Assembly (NCBI RefSeq): GCF_030690725.1
Contig: NZ_JAUYGD010000081.1
Coordinates: 1 to 62,026 of the forward strand
Origin: Pseudomonas sp.
Lineage (GTDB): Bacteria > Pseudomonadota > Gammaproteobacteria > Pseudomonadales > Pseudomonadaceae
Direction: 5' to 3'
DNA length: 62,026 nt
The notes under the pieces are model-generated. The model saw only the letters and a list, made by a program, of their open reading frames with translations. It was not told where the DNA came from and searched no databases. The position numbers were made by a program, and so were the translations under genes. This document shows positions 1-6,866 of the stretch, piece after piece. How positions within the stretch are numbered: the first letter of the stretch is position 1; each line of letters starts with the position of its first letter.

Positions 1-1
1 C

Positions 2-1033
2 AAGCTGGGAGTGCCCACGGTTGGTGATCGTGTCGCGCAAACCGTGGTCAAGCTTCTCATCGAGCCGGAGCTGGACTCGATCTTCCACTCGGACTCCTAT
101 GGGTACCGGCCGGGACGATCAGCGAAGCAGGCGGTGGCGATCACGCGTGAGCGCTGCTGGCGATACGACTGGGTGGTGGAGTTTGATATCAAGGCAGCCT
201 TCGATCAGATCAATCATGGGTTGCTGATGAAGGCGGTGCGCCTGCACATCAAGGAGGACTGGATACTTCTGTACATCGAGCGGTGGCTGGTTGCGCCGTT
301 CGAAACGGATCACGGTATGCGCGTCCGACGCGAACGCGGCACCCCGCAAGGTGGAGTGATCAGTCCCCTCCTGATGAATCTGTTCATGCACTATGCCTTC
401 GACACCTGGATGCAACGTACCAGCCCCAACTGCCCGTTTGCCCGCTACGCCGATGATGCGGTGGTGCACTGCCGCAGTCGAAAGCAAGCGGAGTACGTGA
501 TGCGCTCCATTGCTTCACGGCTGGCTGCCTGTGGCTTGACGATGCACCCCGAGAAATCGAAGGTCGTGTACTGCAAGGACAGTAACCGTCGCGCAGGTTA
601 TCCGCATGTGAGCTTTACCTTCCTCGGCTTCACCTTTAGGCCGAGGAAGGCGCTCAGCAAACAAGACCAGCTCTTCACGAGCTTCCTTCCGGGAGCGAGT
701 GCGGATGCCTTAAAGCGGATGCGGCAAGCGGTACGCAGGTGGCGACTCAATCGCCAAACCCACGTGACGCTGGTCGACGTGGCTCGGCTCTACAATCCAG
801 TGATACAGGGGTGGTCGCAATACTATGGCTCGTTCTATCGGACAGCCATGCTTGGCATCTTCCAGCACATTGACCGCGCGCTTGAACGCTGGGCCCGACG
901 AAAATACAAGGCTCTTCATAGGCGCAAGCGGCGCATTAGCCAATGGCTGGACAAGATGCGGACTGTGGTACCCCGGCTGTTTCATCACTGGCGAGTGACC
1001 GGGCAGCAAGGTTGGATAACGGGAGCAGTATGA
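2..1033 (+). CDS. ltrA: Group II intron reverse transcriptase/maturase (5' partial)
   Basis: Intron-encoded protein that helps the intron RNA splice and copies it into DNA at a new site. The frame is open to the window edge and its first visible residues (KLGVPTVGDR) match the conserved RT start region, so the gene begins upstream. Visible motifs are YGYRPGRS, EFDIKAAFDQI, GTPQGGVISPLLMN and the catalytic YADD (codons 446-457). The maturase domain X follows, with IQGWSQYYGSFYR and the basic RRKYKALHRRKRR tail ending in LFHHWRV. No C-terminal HNH endonuclease is present, so it belongs to the endonuclease-minus lineages. The stop codon (1031-1033) lies within domain V of the intron RNA. Confidence 0.92.
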   Translation, partial: KLGVPTVGDRVAQTVVKLLIEPELDSIFHSDSYGYRPGRSAKQAVAITRERCWRYDWVVEFDIKAAFDQINHGLLMKAVRLHIKEDWILLYIERWLVAPFETDHGMRVRRERGTPQGGVISPLLMNLFMHYAFDTWMQRTSPNCPFARYADDAVVHCRSRKQAEYVMRSIASRLAACGLTMHPEKSKVVYCKDSNRRAGYPHVSFTFLGFTFRPRKALSKQDQLFTSFLPGASADALKRMRQAVRRWRLNRQTHVTLVDVARLYNPVIQGWSQYYGSFYRTAMLGIFQHIDRALERWARRKYKALHRRKRRISQWLDKMRTVVPRLFHHWRVTGQQGWITGAV

Positions 1034-1056
1034 CGCGAGAGTGTCACGTACGGTTC
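1023..1056 (+). ncRNA. Group II intron domain V
   Basis: A 34-nt hairpin with the expected layout for the catalytic core of a group II ribozyme: 5' strand GAGCAGTATGACG, a GAGA-type tip, and 3' strand GTCACGTACGGTTC. Length and the CGTACGGTTC strand match bacterial domain V. It overlaps the last three codons of the reverse transcriptase gene. Confidence 0.8.
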
Positions 1057-1095
1057 TGCGAGCGGCTGCGGGGGCAGTTCCCGCGGCCGACTCAC

Positions 1096-1563
1096 CACTT
1101 CGGCATGAAGGCGCACATCGGTGTCGATGATGAGTCGGGCTTGGTGCACAGCGTGGTGGGCACGGCGGCCAACGTGGCCGATGTCACCCAGGTCGATAAG
1201 CTGCTGCACGGCGATGAGAACATGGTCGGTGCCGACGCGGGTTACACCGGCGTCGAGAAACGCCCTGAACATGAAGGCCGGGGGGTCATCTGGCAGATCG
1301 CCGCCCGCCGTAGTACTTACAAGAAGCTTGATAAGCGCAGTGCTTTGTACAAAGCCAAGCGCAAGATTGAGAAGGCCAAGGCTCAGGTACGAGCCAAGGT
1401 CGAGCATCCGTTCCGGGTGATCAAGCGCCAGTTCGGTTATGTGAAGGTGCGCTTCCGTGGTCTGGCGAAGAACACGGCGCAACTGATGACGCTGTTCGCG
1501 CTGTCGAACCTGTGGATGGCGCGCCGACATTTACTGGCGAATGCAGGAGAGGTGCGCCTGTAA
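1096..1563 (+). pseudogene. IS5-family transposase, 3' exon interrupted by the group II intron
   Basis: After the intron the frame continues as the C-terminal ~155 residues of an IS5-family DDE transposase. It opens with HFGMKAHIGVDDESGLVHSV and has VGADAGYTGVEKRPE (second catalytic Asp) and KVEHPFRVIKRQFG (the Y/E signature region with the catalytic Glu), then FRGLAKNTAQLMTLFALSNL. The N-terminal half must lie 5' of the intron, outside the window. As DNA the gene is split. If the intron splices correctly the transposase could still be made, so 'pseudogene' describes the interruption rather than proven loss of function. Confidence 0.85.
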
Positions 1564-1709
1564 TGTGGAAAATGGCTGCCGCGAGGTGCTCGCGGCGGCT
1601 AAAAACACAGAAATAAGCGGGTGATCTGAGCGTTTTTGATCGATTTGCCGCTTTTAAAATCGGCAGGGGCTGAAGTCAGCCAGAAATACACAACTACTTC
1701 AGACCATCC
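1096..1709 (+). mobile_element. IS5-family insertion sequence, right part
   Basis: This stretch includes the transposase 3' exon and the non-coding right end. The end AACTACTTCAGACCATCC (to 1709) resembles an IS5-group terminal inverted repeat, and it is followed by TTAG (1710-1713), which fits the YTAR 4-bp target of IS5-type elements. The matching left end and second target copy are outside the window, so the exact end is an inference. Confidence 0.65.
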
Positions 1710-1778
1710 TTAGTTCAATTGCAGTTTTTGGGCAGACAATAGTCTGCCTAGCGCCCAGCGCTATTGCTTAAAGACATA

Positions 1779-2009
1779 TCAGCGCAGAAGGCGCTGGGTC
1801 GGATCTCCGTCACTGAGTCTGTCAGCCCAATCCTGGATAGTTTGGTGATTGATCACCCTGCCGGCATCTACATCGGCCAGTGCATCATGGGTCATGAAAT
1901 GGTGGTCTTGTTCTTGATTAATCCGCGCGGCAAGGGCTTGCTTCTTGAGCGAGTCCTTAGAGTCTAAGGTGTGAACCTTTGCGCCTCGGGATTTGATGGG
2001 GCGAGCCAT
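1779..2009 (-). CDS. Orphan antitoxin-like / CopG-like small protein
   Basis: A 76-residue protein with a basic N-terminus (MARPIKSRGAKVH) and a C-terminal segment HDALADVDAGRVINHQTIQDW. The pattern 'ADxDAGRVIxHxxIxxW' is typical of the C-terminal tail of RelB/CopG-type antitoxins and related small regulators. A partner toxin would normally follow downstream, but the IS end lies only 70 bp away and no toxin frame is visible, so the pair may have been cut by the IS insertion. The ribbon-helix-helix itself is not clear. It is read convergently toward the transposase. It could instead be a stand-alone regulator. Confidence 0.5.
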   Translation of the reverse strand: MARPIKSRGAKVHTLDSKDSLKKQALAARINQEQDHHFMTHDALADVDAGRVINHQTIQDWADRLSDGDPTQRLLR

Positions 2010-2244
2010 GATGGGTTACTCATATGGAGCAAAGAGCCGCAGGCTCTGGTTTAGAGAGCCTCGGTTTGATTTCATTATGGCGGTCGTCTCCACTTCCGCC
2101 AAGCTCGCGGCCCCTGTCCTCAACCCGAATAACCCGGAAAGCGTGTTGGAATAAAGCTGGCGCGCGAGCTGGGCTAGCAAGGCCCCTGGAGCCGAAAAGC
2201 AAATTAAGCAGTCAGGAGAAAACGTCAGACGTCGGCTGTATGAG

Positions 2245-2475
2245 TCAGGTGCGTTCTAGCTCTGACATTTGAGGCAAAAGGCAGGAGGGGTCGCAGGCCA
2301 GCTCGGCAGCAATGCGATAAAGCTTCTCGACGGTGATGTTTACTTCGCCACGCTCGATCCGACCGATATAGCTACGATCGATACTGCAGGCCAGCGCCAG
2401 TACATCCTGAGACATGTGGCAAATCTTCCTTTGTGTTCGGATGCGTTCCCCTAACACTTTCGCCAATTTATCCAT
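2245..2475 (-). CDS. XRE-family regulator, C-protein-like
   Basis: A 76-residue single-domain helix-turn-helix protein: LGERIRTQRKICHMSQDVLA, then SIDRSYIGRIERGEVNITVEKL, ending CDPSCLLPQM. Size and sequence pattern (RSYIxxIERGxxNITVEKLxRIA) match XRE regulators of the type that control restriction-modification systems (C proteins) and other mobile defence genes. It is divergent from the 2578-4562 operon, with 102 bp between start codons. That gap holds two inverted repeats overlapping a promoter, so it probably regulates both itself and the operon. The start at 2475 has an AGAGG about 15 nt upstream. Confidence 0.85.
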   Translation of the reverse strand: MDKLAKVLGERIRTQRKICHMSQDVLALACSIDRSYIGRIERGEVNITVEKLYRIAAELACDPSCLLPQMSELERT

Positions 2476-2506
2476 GACCGTCTCAATTCCTCTGAGGCGG
2501 CACTAT

Positions 2507-2526
2507 CGTGCGTTTGCGGACGCACG
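2507..2526. promoter_or_regulatory. Inverted repeat, candidate operator 1
   Basis: Perfect 7-bp arms CGTGCGT (2507-2513) and ACGCACG (2520-2526) flank the 6-bp TTGCGG. It lies between the XRE regulator and the helicase operon, and the spacer is itself the likely -35 element. Symmetry of this size suits a dimeric XRE regulator; binding is inferred. Confidence 0.5.
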
Positions 2527-2542
2527 AGCCACGGATTATAAT
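2514..2542 (+). promoter_or_regulatory. Sigma-70-type promoter of the helicase operon
   Basis: A consensus -10 TATAAT (2537-2542) lies exactly 17 bp downstream of TTGCGG (2514-2519, three of six consensus -35 bases). The predicted start of transcription at about 2549 leaves a leader of some 29 nt before the ATG at 2578. Both elements are embedded in inverted repeats, which suggests repression by occlusion. Confidence 0.6.
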
Positions 2543-2545
2543 CCG
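2532..2545. promoter_or_regulatory. Perfect 14-bp palindrome over the -10, candidate operator 2
   Basis: CGGATTATAATCCG is fully self-complementary and centred on the TATAAT hexamer. Because the palindrome also reads TATAAT on the minus strand (2535-2540), the same site could serve as a -10 for the divergent XRE gene, giving one switch point for both directions. No good minus-strand -35 was found. Confidence 0.5.
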
Positions 2546-2577
2546 CATTTTTACGCGTTAACTCTTCTGGTGCCTCA

Positions 2578-3165
2578 ATGAAATCGGCCTCGTTTATCTT
2601 CGACAGGCGTCTGTATGAGCTGCTTCAGGAAGAAGGGAGCATAAGATTCACTACCCGTGAACTGCGTGATGCCTATGCCAAGCGTCTAGAGGGCATGACT
2701 TTTCGTATCGCCGATGTGCGCCGCTATGTGTATGAGCAGATTCGGCGATTACTGCGCACGGGCTGGCTTGTGCTAGATGAAGAGCGTCGTCCGCGTGGGC
2801 AGGTCTACCACCTAAAGCCGATTCCGGTACATCTGAAATTGCAGCTGATCGACAACGGGTTTGAGAGCAGCCTCAAGACTGCTTGTGAGCCCGAGCGGGA
2901 ATCTGCAGCGCATGACATTGAGGCTGTCCCGCTCGAATCGTCAGCCATTGCAGATCAGCATCTGGAAGCGCTCCACAAAGAAATCCGCTTGGACTTCCTG
3001 TCTTCAATGGGAGAGGCGGAGCGATTCAAGCTCCTCCTAGAAGACATGCCGCATTTGCGGGATAAGGTCGAAGACGAGTACCTAGAGGCCAGGGATCGCA
3101 GTTCACGTCTACTCGGACATCTTCGGGCCATCGAAAAGACCCTCAAGACGCTTGCTGCACGATGA
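2578..3165 (+). CDS. Winged-helix-like/coiled-coil protein, partner of DEAH helicase
   Basis: A 195-residue protein that I do not recognise as a named family. Residues ~1-82 look like a winged helix: FTTRELRDAYAKRL, then VRRYVYEQIRRLLRTGWLVL and a GQVYHLKP wing. Residues ~125-195 are charged and helical (HLEALHKEIRLDFLSSMGEA to LLGHLRAIEKTLKTL), probably a coiled coil. The last codon overlaps the helicase start by the 4-bp ATGA (3162-3165), so the two are translationally coupled and likely act together. No good Shine-Dalgarno is seen before the ATG. A DNA-binding or specificity subunit for the helicase is a guess from context only. Confidence 0.75.
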   Translation: MKSASFIFDRRLYELLQEEGSIRFTTRELRDAYAKRLEGMTFRIADVRRYVYEQIRRLLRTGWLVLDEERRPRGQVYHLKPIPVHLKLQLIDNGFESSLKTACEPERESAAHDIEAVPLESSAIADQHLEALHKEIRLDFLSSMGEAERFKLLLEDMPHLRDKVEDEYLEARDRSSRLLGHLRAIEKTLKTLAAR

Positions 3166-4562
3166 CCAGATCGCTACGAGACTGGCAACTCAGCTGCATC
3201 GACACGGCATTGGAGCACTTTGCCACTACACCGCACTTCTTCTGCCAGGCGACGCCGGGAGCTGGGAAGACACGCATGGCGGCAGAGTTAGCTAGTAGGT
3301 TGCTTAAGCAGGACAAAATCGATCTGGTGATGTGCTTCGCGCCATCCTGCCAGGTTGTCGATGGCTTCCGCTCAACCTTTGCAGAGGTACTTGGCAGGCG
3401 GCTGGATGGCCAGATAGGCGCTGTGGGAACGGCGTTTACCTACCAGGCCATGGAGCACCGAGATGAGGGGTTCTGGCAGCTTCTTGATGATTACCGTGTG
3501 CTCGTGGTCTTCGATGAGATACACCATTGCGCTGGCCATGATCCGCTTCTCAGCAACGCCTGGGGGCAGCAGATATTGCATCGGATACAAGACCGCGCAG
3601 CCTTCACCTTGGCGCTCTCCGGTACGCCATGGCGCTCAGATGACCGGGCTATTGTCTTGGCCCGGTACTCGACGCCAGAAGGGCACTTGATCTGTGACTA
3701 CCGATACGGACTGAAAGAGGCCATTGCCGATGCGGTATGCCGTTCTCCTCGTATTGTCTTGCTCGACAATCAGAAGGTAAAACTGACCGAGGAAATGGGT
3801 CCTGAGAGTACAGTCAGGATGTTTCCCAGCATTGCCAAACTCTTGGGGGAATCGCCTGTCACCTACGAAGAATTGCTGCGCCATGACGACGTGATCAATC
3901 AGCTACTCGATCTTGGCTGTAACAAGCTCAATGAGCTTCGCCAAATCAAGCCGAATGCTGCCGGTTTGGTTGTTGCCACTGACATTGAGCACGCTCAGCA
4001 AATTGCCCAGGCTCTGGAGTCCAGGGGTGGGGTTTGCTGCATTGTGACCAACAAAATCCCGGATGCGCAGCAGGTGATCAATGCCTTTAGGCAGAGCGCC
4101 TCTCCCTGGATTGTCGCTGTCGGAATGATCAGCGAAGGAACGGACATCCCCCGGCTTCAGGTGTGCTGCTATCTCAGCCGCATTCGCACCGAGTTGCATT
4201 ACCGGCAAGTGCTTGGGCGAGTGCTTAGGCGTACAGGTGAGTCCGATGATCAAGCTTGGCTGTTCATGTTGGCGGAGCCGACGCTGCAGTGTTTGGCTGA
4301 GAGAATTGCGGATGATTTGCCGGAGGACTTGGCGGTACTGAACGAGGTACAGATGCCAGCTTCCGCTTCAGGCTCAACGCCTAGTTCGGCCGAGGCTACA
4401 GACATTATCAATAATCTGGATAACAGTATTGGGTGTGGCAAAGAGCAGGCTATTGAGGCTGGAACTACGAGCATCATTTCACTAGAGGGCTTTTCAGTCG
4501 AGCCAAGTTATCAGGTGAGTTTTTCCCAGCATTACAGGCAGCAGTTGTTAGCTTGTTTTTGA
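3162..4562 (+). CDS. DEAD/DEAH-box superfamily 2 helicase (Res-like)
   Basis: A 466-residue SF2 helicase/translocase. In order: LRDWQ (residues 5-9, Q-motif-like), Walker A ATPGAGKT (30-37), DEIHH (118-122), SGTP (153-156), and in the second RecA lobe GMISEGTDIP (321-330) and QVLGRVLRR with the arginine finger (349-357). The two lobes resemble restriction subunit R and XPB-like helicases but the protein is much shorter than Type I or III Res subunits and has no visible nuclease domain. Its Ser/Thr-rich tail from ~395 has no known motif. It forms an operon with the preceding gene under a C-protein-like regulator, which suggests a defence or mobile-element role. The function is not established. 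Confidence 0.85.
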   Translation: MTRSLRDWQLSCIDTALEHFATTPHFFCQATPGAGKTRMAAELASRLLKQDKIDLVMCFAPSCQVVDGFRSTFAEVLGRRLDGQIGAVGTAFTYQAMEHRDEGFWQLLDDYRVLVVFDEIHHCAGHDPLLSNAWGQQILHRIQDRAAFTLALSGTPWRSDDRAIVLARYSTPEGHLICDYRYGLKEAIADAVCRSPRIVLLDNQKVKLTEEMGPESTVRMFPSIAKLLGESPVTYEELLRHDDVINQLLDLGCNKLNELRQIKPNAAGLVVATDIEHAQQIAQALESRGGVCCIVTNKIPDAQQVINAFRQSASPWIVAVGMISEGTDIPRLQVCCYLSRIRTELHYRQVLGRVLRRTGESDDQAWLFMLAEPTLQCLAERIADDLPEDLAVLNEVQMPASASGSTPSSAEATDIINNLDNSIGCGKEQAIEAGTTSIISLEGFSVEPSYQVSFSQHYRQQLLACF

Positions 4563-5274
4563 TGTGTTGACGCCTAATGAATCTGGAGTAACGCGAGTTG
4601 CGAATGTATAGGGTTGGCAGTGTCATTGACTAAGAAATTAGTGGGTGTGGGCATGGAGATTATGACTCACACGTTGAGGCATGGCTGATGACTGGGGCTT
4701 CGACGGTTGCAGCGCTTTTACGCGTGCTACTTCGATCGGGTGCGTGTGCCGATTGCGAAGCTTGATAGATGTTTGCGCGCGCATATATGCCGAGGATTAA
4801 CTTGATGCAAAAAAGAAAGACCCGCAAGTATGCCTTGATAGCTAAGTTCTCACACGAAGCGGCACGCTTGATGACACCCACGTCAGAGTGGCAGCACAGT
4901 ATGTTCCGCGTCGCTGCGACTAAAGGACGGGAAAATGAGCCTGCTGGCTTCTTGGCCGGGCGCGCTCACCCAGACAATACGGACACATCCGGCCGTTAGG
5001 GTCGTCAATGCTCATAACGATCATGGGCAGTTTGACAGTGTTCACCTCATTGAGAAGGGCATCCCGGTCAGAAGCACTGTCTAAGCACTTCCTGTCCTCA
5101 GCGTATTAAGTAACGAACAAATCATCGTTAAAGTCGAAGAAATACCTTGAAGCACCAAGTCCGACACCCATAGTCGGTGATAGGCGTACTAGGATATTTT
5201 AAACGGTTAATTTGAGAAAATAAATTCGCTAAAGACGCGGCTTTCAATCCCGATATTTCGTAGAGGCTGGGTTT
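4563..5274. other. Unassigned region between helicase and response regulator
   Basis: About 712 bp with no supportable gene. A 76-codon frame at 4769-4999 (+) and a 73-codon frame at 4660-4881 (-) overlap each other and have no recognisable motifs. Base composition falls toward the AT-rich response-regulator gene. No terminator hairpin with a T-run was seen after the helicase. It may contain decayed mobile DNA or a small gene I cannot recognise. Confidence 0.5.
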
Positions 5275-6036
5275 CTAGAGCTCCAGAAAATCAACATTTG
5301 TTATTATAGGGTTCTGTCTATGGTTAATAGAAGCTCTATACCCAACGCCTCGAACAGATTTTATACTCACATTTGATTCTTCGGCGCGTAGTCTTTTGCG
5401 TAAATGAAAAACTAAGGACTCTACTGCATTATAAGGATTTATTGGCGGGCTCTTGTGTGAATATAGAACATCTACGAAACATGCTTTGCTCACAGCGCGA
5501 GGTGAGTTGCTGACAAGAGTATGAAGCAAAATCATCTGTTTAGAAGGAAGGTTGAATTTTGTGAGGTTAATTCCTGTTGTCCCTGTCAAAGCGTAGACTG
5601 CTGGACATACAAGCCTTAAATGCGCGCTCCCAACAGCGGTCTTTATTACTTCATGTACATGCTTGGCTAGGGCACTAGGTCTGAAAGGTTTATACAAATA
5701 ATCATCTAAGGCTGTGTTGAAATCTTTTTCCGGCTTTCGAATGACCCGATTTGTTGCAAGTATTATGCACGGGATATTAGAGTTTCCAGTAGTACTCCGA
5801 GCGGAAAGTGGAGATGCAGCCTCATAATCAGCCATCTCGTTATCGACAATTATTCCTGCGAAGGTGCAGGTATGCATGATTGCGATAGCCTCTTTACAGC
5901 TACCTGCTTCAACCACCGTGTATCCGGATGACTCCAGATGCTTGCGAGCCTGGGCGCGGAGGACGGGATGTTCGTGTATTACAAGCAGCTTGGGTGGCAC
6001 CGATTTATCAAAACGTATCATTTTCTGGCAGCTCAT
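5275..6036 (-). CDS. Orphan OmpR/PhoB-type response regulator with degenerate receiver
   Basis: An N-terminal receiver domain (KLLVIHEHPVLRAQA to LDDYLYKPFRPSAL) is joined to a C-terminal winged-helix DNA-binding domain ending SLVFHLRKRLR and SIKSVRGVGYRAS. The phosphoacceptor Asp (IIVDNEMADY) and the Lys (YLYKPF) are present, but the usual acidic pair after beta-1 is replaced by His-Glu (VIHEHP), so Mg binding and phosphorylation may be altered. No histidine kinase is nearby. The gene is clearly more AT-rich than the core genes, which suggests transfer. The start is uncertain: ATG at 6036 is chosen, with GTG at 6057 and ATG at 6021 as alternatives; none has a strong ribosome-binding site. 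Confidence 0.8.
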   Translation of the reverse strand: MSCQKMIRFDKSVPPKLLVIHEHPVLRAQARKHLESSGYTVVEAGSCKEAIAIMHTCTFAGIIVDNEMADYEAASPLSARSTTGNSNIPCIILATNRVIRKPEKDFNTALDDYLYKPFRPSALAKHVHEVIKTAVGSAHLRLVCPAVYALTGTTGINLTKFNLPSKQMILLHTLVSNSPRAVSKACFVDVLYSHKSPPINPYNAVESLVFHLRKRLRAEESNVSIKSVRGVGYRASINHRQNPIITNVDFLEL

Positions 6037-6057
6037 AGATCGTGTTGGGGGAGTCAC

Positions 6058-6394
6058 CGAGCGGTCGCTGTTTCAAAATCACGGTGATCCTGATCCCTCC
6101 GCAACGAATCTAGGGGGCTGAGGGGTTGAATTGAAACGATTGGTGTAATATCATAGATTTATACATTGCAAGTACATGATTATAAAGAAATAAATTGCAA
6201 AACGTGAATTTTGAAACGGTTTCCTACGGGTTATTGAAAGACGCGGTCAACTGAGTCCTCAGGCCCGGGGCCTTTGGCTCCGGGCTGCACCACCCCGGCC
6301 AGCGTATTCACGCCCTTCTTTCAGCCGGATGTAGTCCCCGCCGCAAACCGCTACAATGCGCCGCCTTTTCCCTATCCTTTGCGAGGCCTCGCGC
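6058..6394. other. Intergenic boundary between accessory and core DNA
   Basis: No gene is seen. The AT-rich left half carries a possible minus-strand promoter for the response regulator (-35 TTTATA as complement of 6181-6186; -10 TATAAA as complement of 6158-6163; spacer 17). From about 6250 the composition becomes GC-rich, and TACAAT at 6352-6357 is a plausible -10 for the SCP2 gene. No tRNA or clear att repeat marks the boundary. Confidence 0.5.
6158..6186 (-). promoter_or_regulatory. Possible promoter of the response regulator
   Basis: On the minus strand TTTATA and TATAAA are separated by 17 bp, about 120 bp upstream of the start codon. The surrounding DNA is AT-rich, so chance matches are likely. 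Confidence 0.3.
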
Positions 6395-6787
6395 ATGAAA
6401 TTCCGTTTTCTTCTGTGGATGCTGGGCCGTCTGATGGCCAAGGCCAGCCGTGAAAACCTGGCATTCCAGCAACAACTGGTCGACCGCGATATGGTCTTTC
6501 AGCTGCACACCCTGGACGGCAAAGTTGCCCGTCACTTCATCGTCAAAGACCAGCGCATCACCAGCAAGCGCGGCCCGGCTACTGAGCCTGCCTTCGCCCT
6601 TGGTTTCAAGGATGCTGCCTACGGTTTCGCCACCATGAGCGCGAAAAACAAGCAGTTGGCGTTTATGCAAGGCATCCAGAACAAGGACATCCAGATCCAG
6701 GGCAACCCGGCATTGGTGATCTGGTTCCAGGGTCTGACCAAATACCTGATGCCGAAAAAGAAAGACGCTGCCAAAAAGGCCGCCTGA
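6395..6787 (+). CDS. SCP2 sterol-carrier-like lipid-binding protein
   Basis: A 130-residue protein with an SCP2-type fold signature: a mixed region FQLHTLDGKVARHFIVKDQ, then ATEPAFALGFKDAAYGFATM and an NPALVIWFQGLTKYL helix. SCP2 domains bind lipids or acyl chains in a hydrophobic tunnel; the bacterial role is unclear. The lysine-rich tail (MPKKKDAAKKAA) could contact membranes or nucleic acid. The ATG at 6395 is preferred over the upstream ATG at 6356 because it has GAGG at suitable spacing and the 13 extra residues look non-native. Confidence 0.75.
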   Translation: MKFRFLLWMLGRLMAKASRENLAFQQQLVDRDMVFQLHTLDGKVARHFIVKDQRITSKRGPATEPAFALGFKDAAYGFATMSAKNKQLAFMQGIQNKDIQIQGNPALVIWFQGLTKYLMPKKKDAAKKAA

Positions 6788-6866
6788 GCCTCACCGCCGC
6801 GCGCCAGGGCTGGCCGGCGCGTGCTGCTTTCGCTAGGCTGGGCATAGCCCTAGTGAGAGTTTGCCC

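Larger units (their letters stand above)
1..1095 (+). mobile_element. Group II intron, 3' part (domain IV ORF, domains V and VI)
   Basis: The left edge of the window lies inside a retroelement. It contains an intron-encoded reverse transcriptase followed by a 34-nt domain V (1023-1056, starting GAGC and closing with the usual CGTACGGTTC strand) and a GC-rich domain VI hairpin (about 1058-1090). The sequence then reads CTCAC, a common 3' intron end, directly before IS5-type transposase codons. The intron boundary is therefore placed at about 1095, with an uncertainty of a few bases. The 5' half (domains I-III) lies outside the window, so whether the intron can splice cannot be judged. Confidence 0.85.

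Noticed and set aside
1121..1420. Alternative frame inside the IS5 transposase
   Set aside because: A +1 shadow of the transposase; no sign of programmed frameshifting such as a slippery run near the domain junction.
2024..2272. 82-codon plus-strand frame and overlapping 60-codon minus frame between the antitoxin-like and XRE genes
   Set aside because: Low-complexity Ser/Arg/Pro composition without family signal; treated as non-coding spacer.
2245..4562. Restriction-modification system
   Set aside because: The C-protein-like regulator suggests it, but there is no methyltransferase motif (such as DPPY or PCQ) and no nuclease motif in the neighbouring genes.
4769..4999. 76-codon plus-strand frame in the accessory gap
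   Set aside because: No recognisable motif, no clear ribosome-binding site and overlap with an equally weak minus-strand frame.
6058..6394. Attachment site marking the end of a genomic island
   Set aside because: Composition changes here, but no tRNA end or direct repeat pair could be identified and the left end of the region is outside the window.
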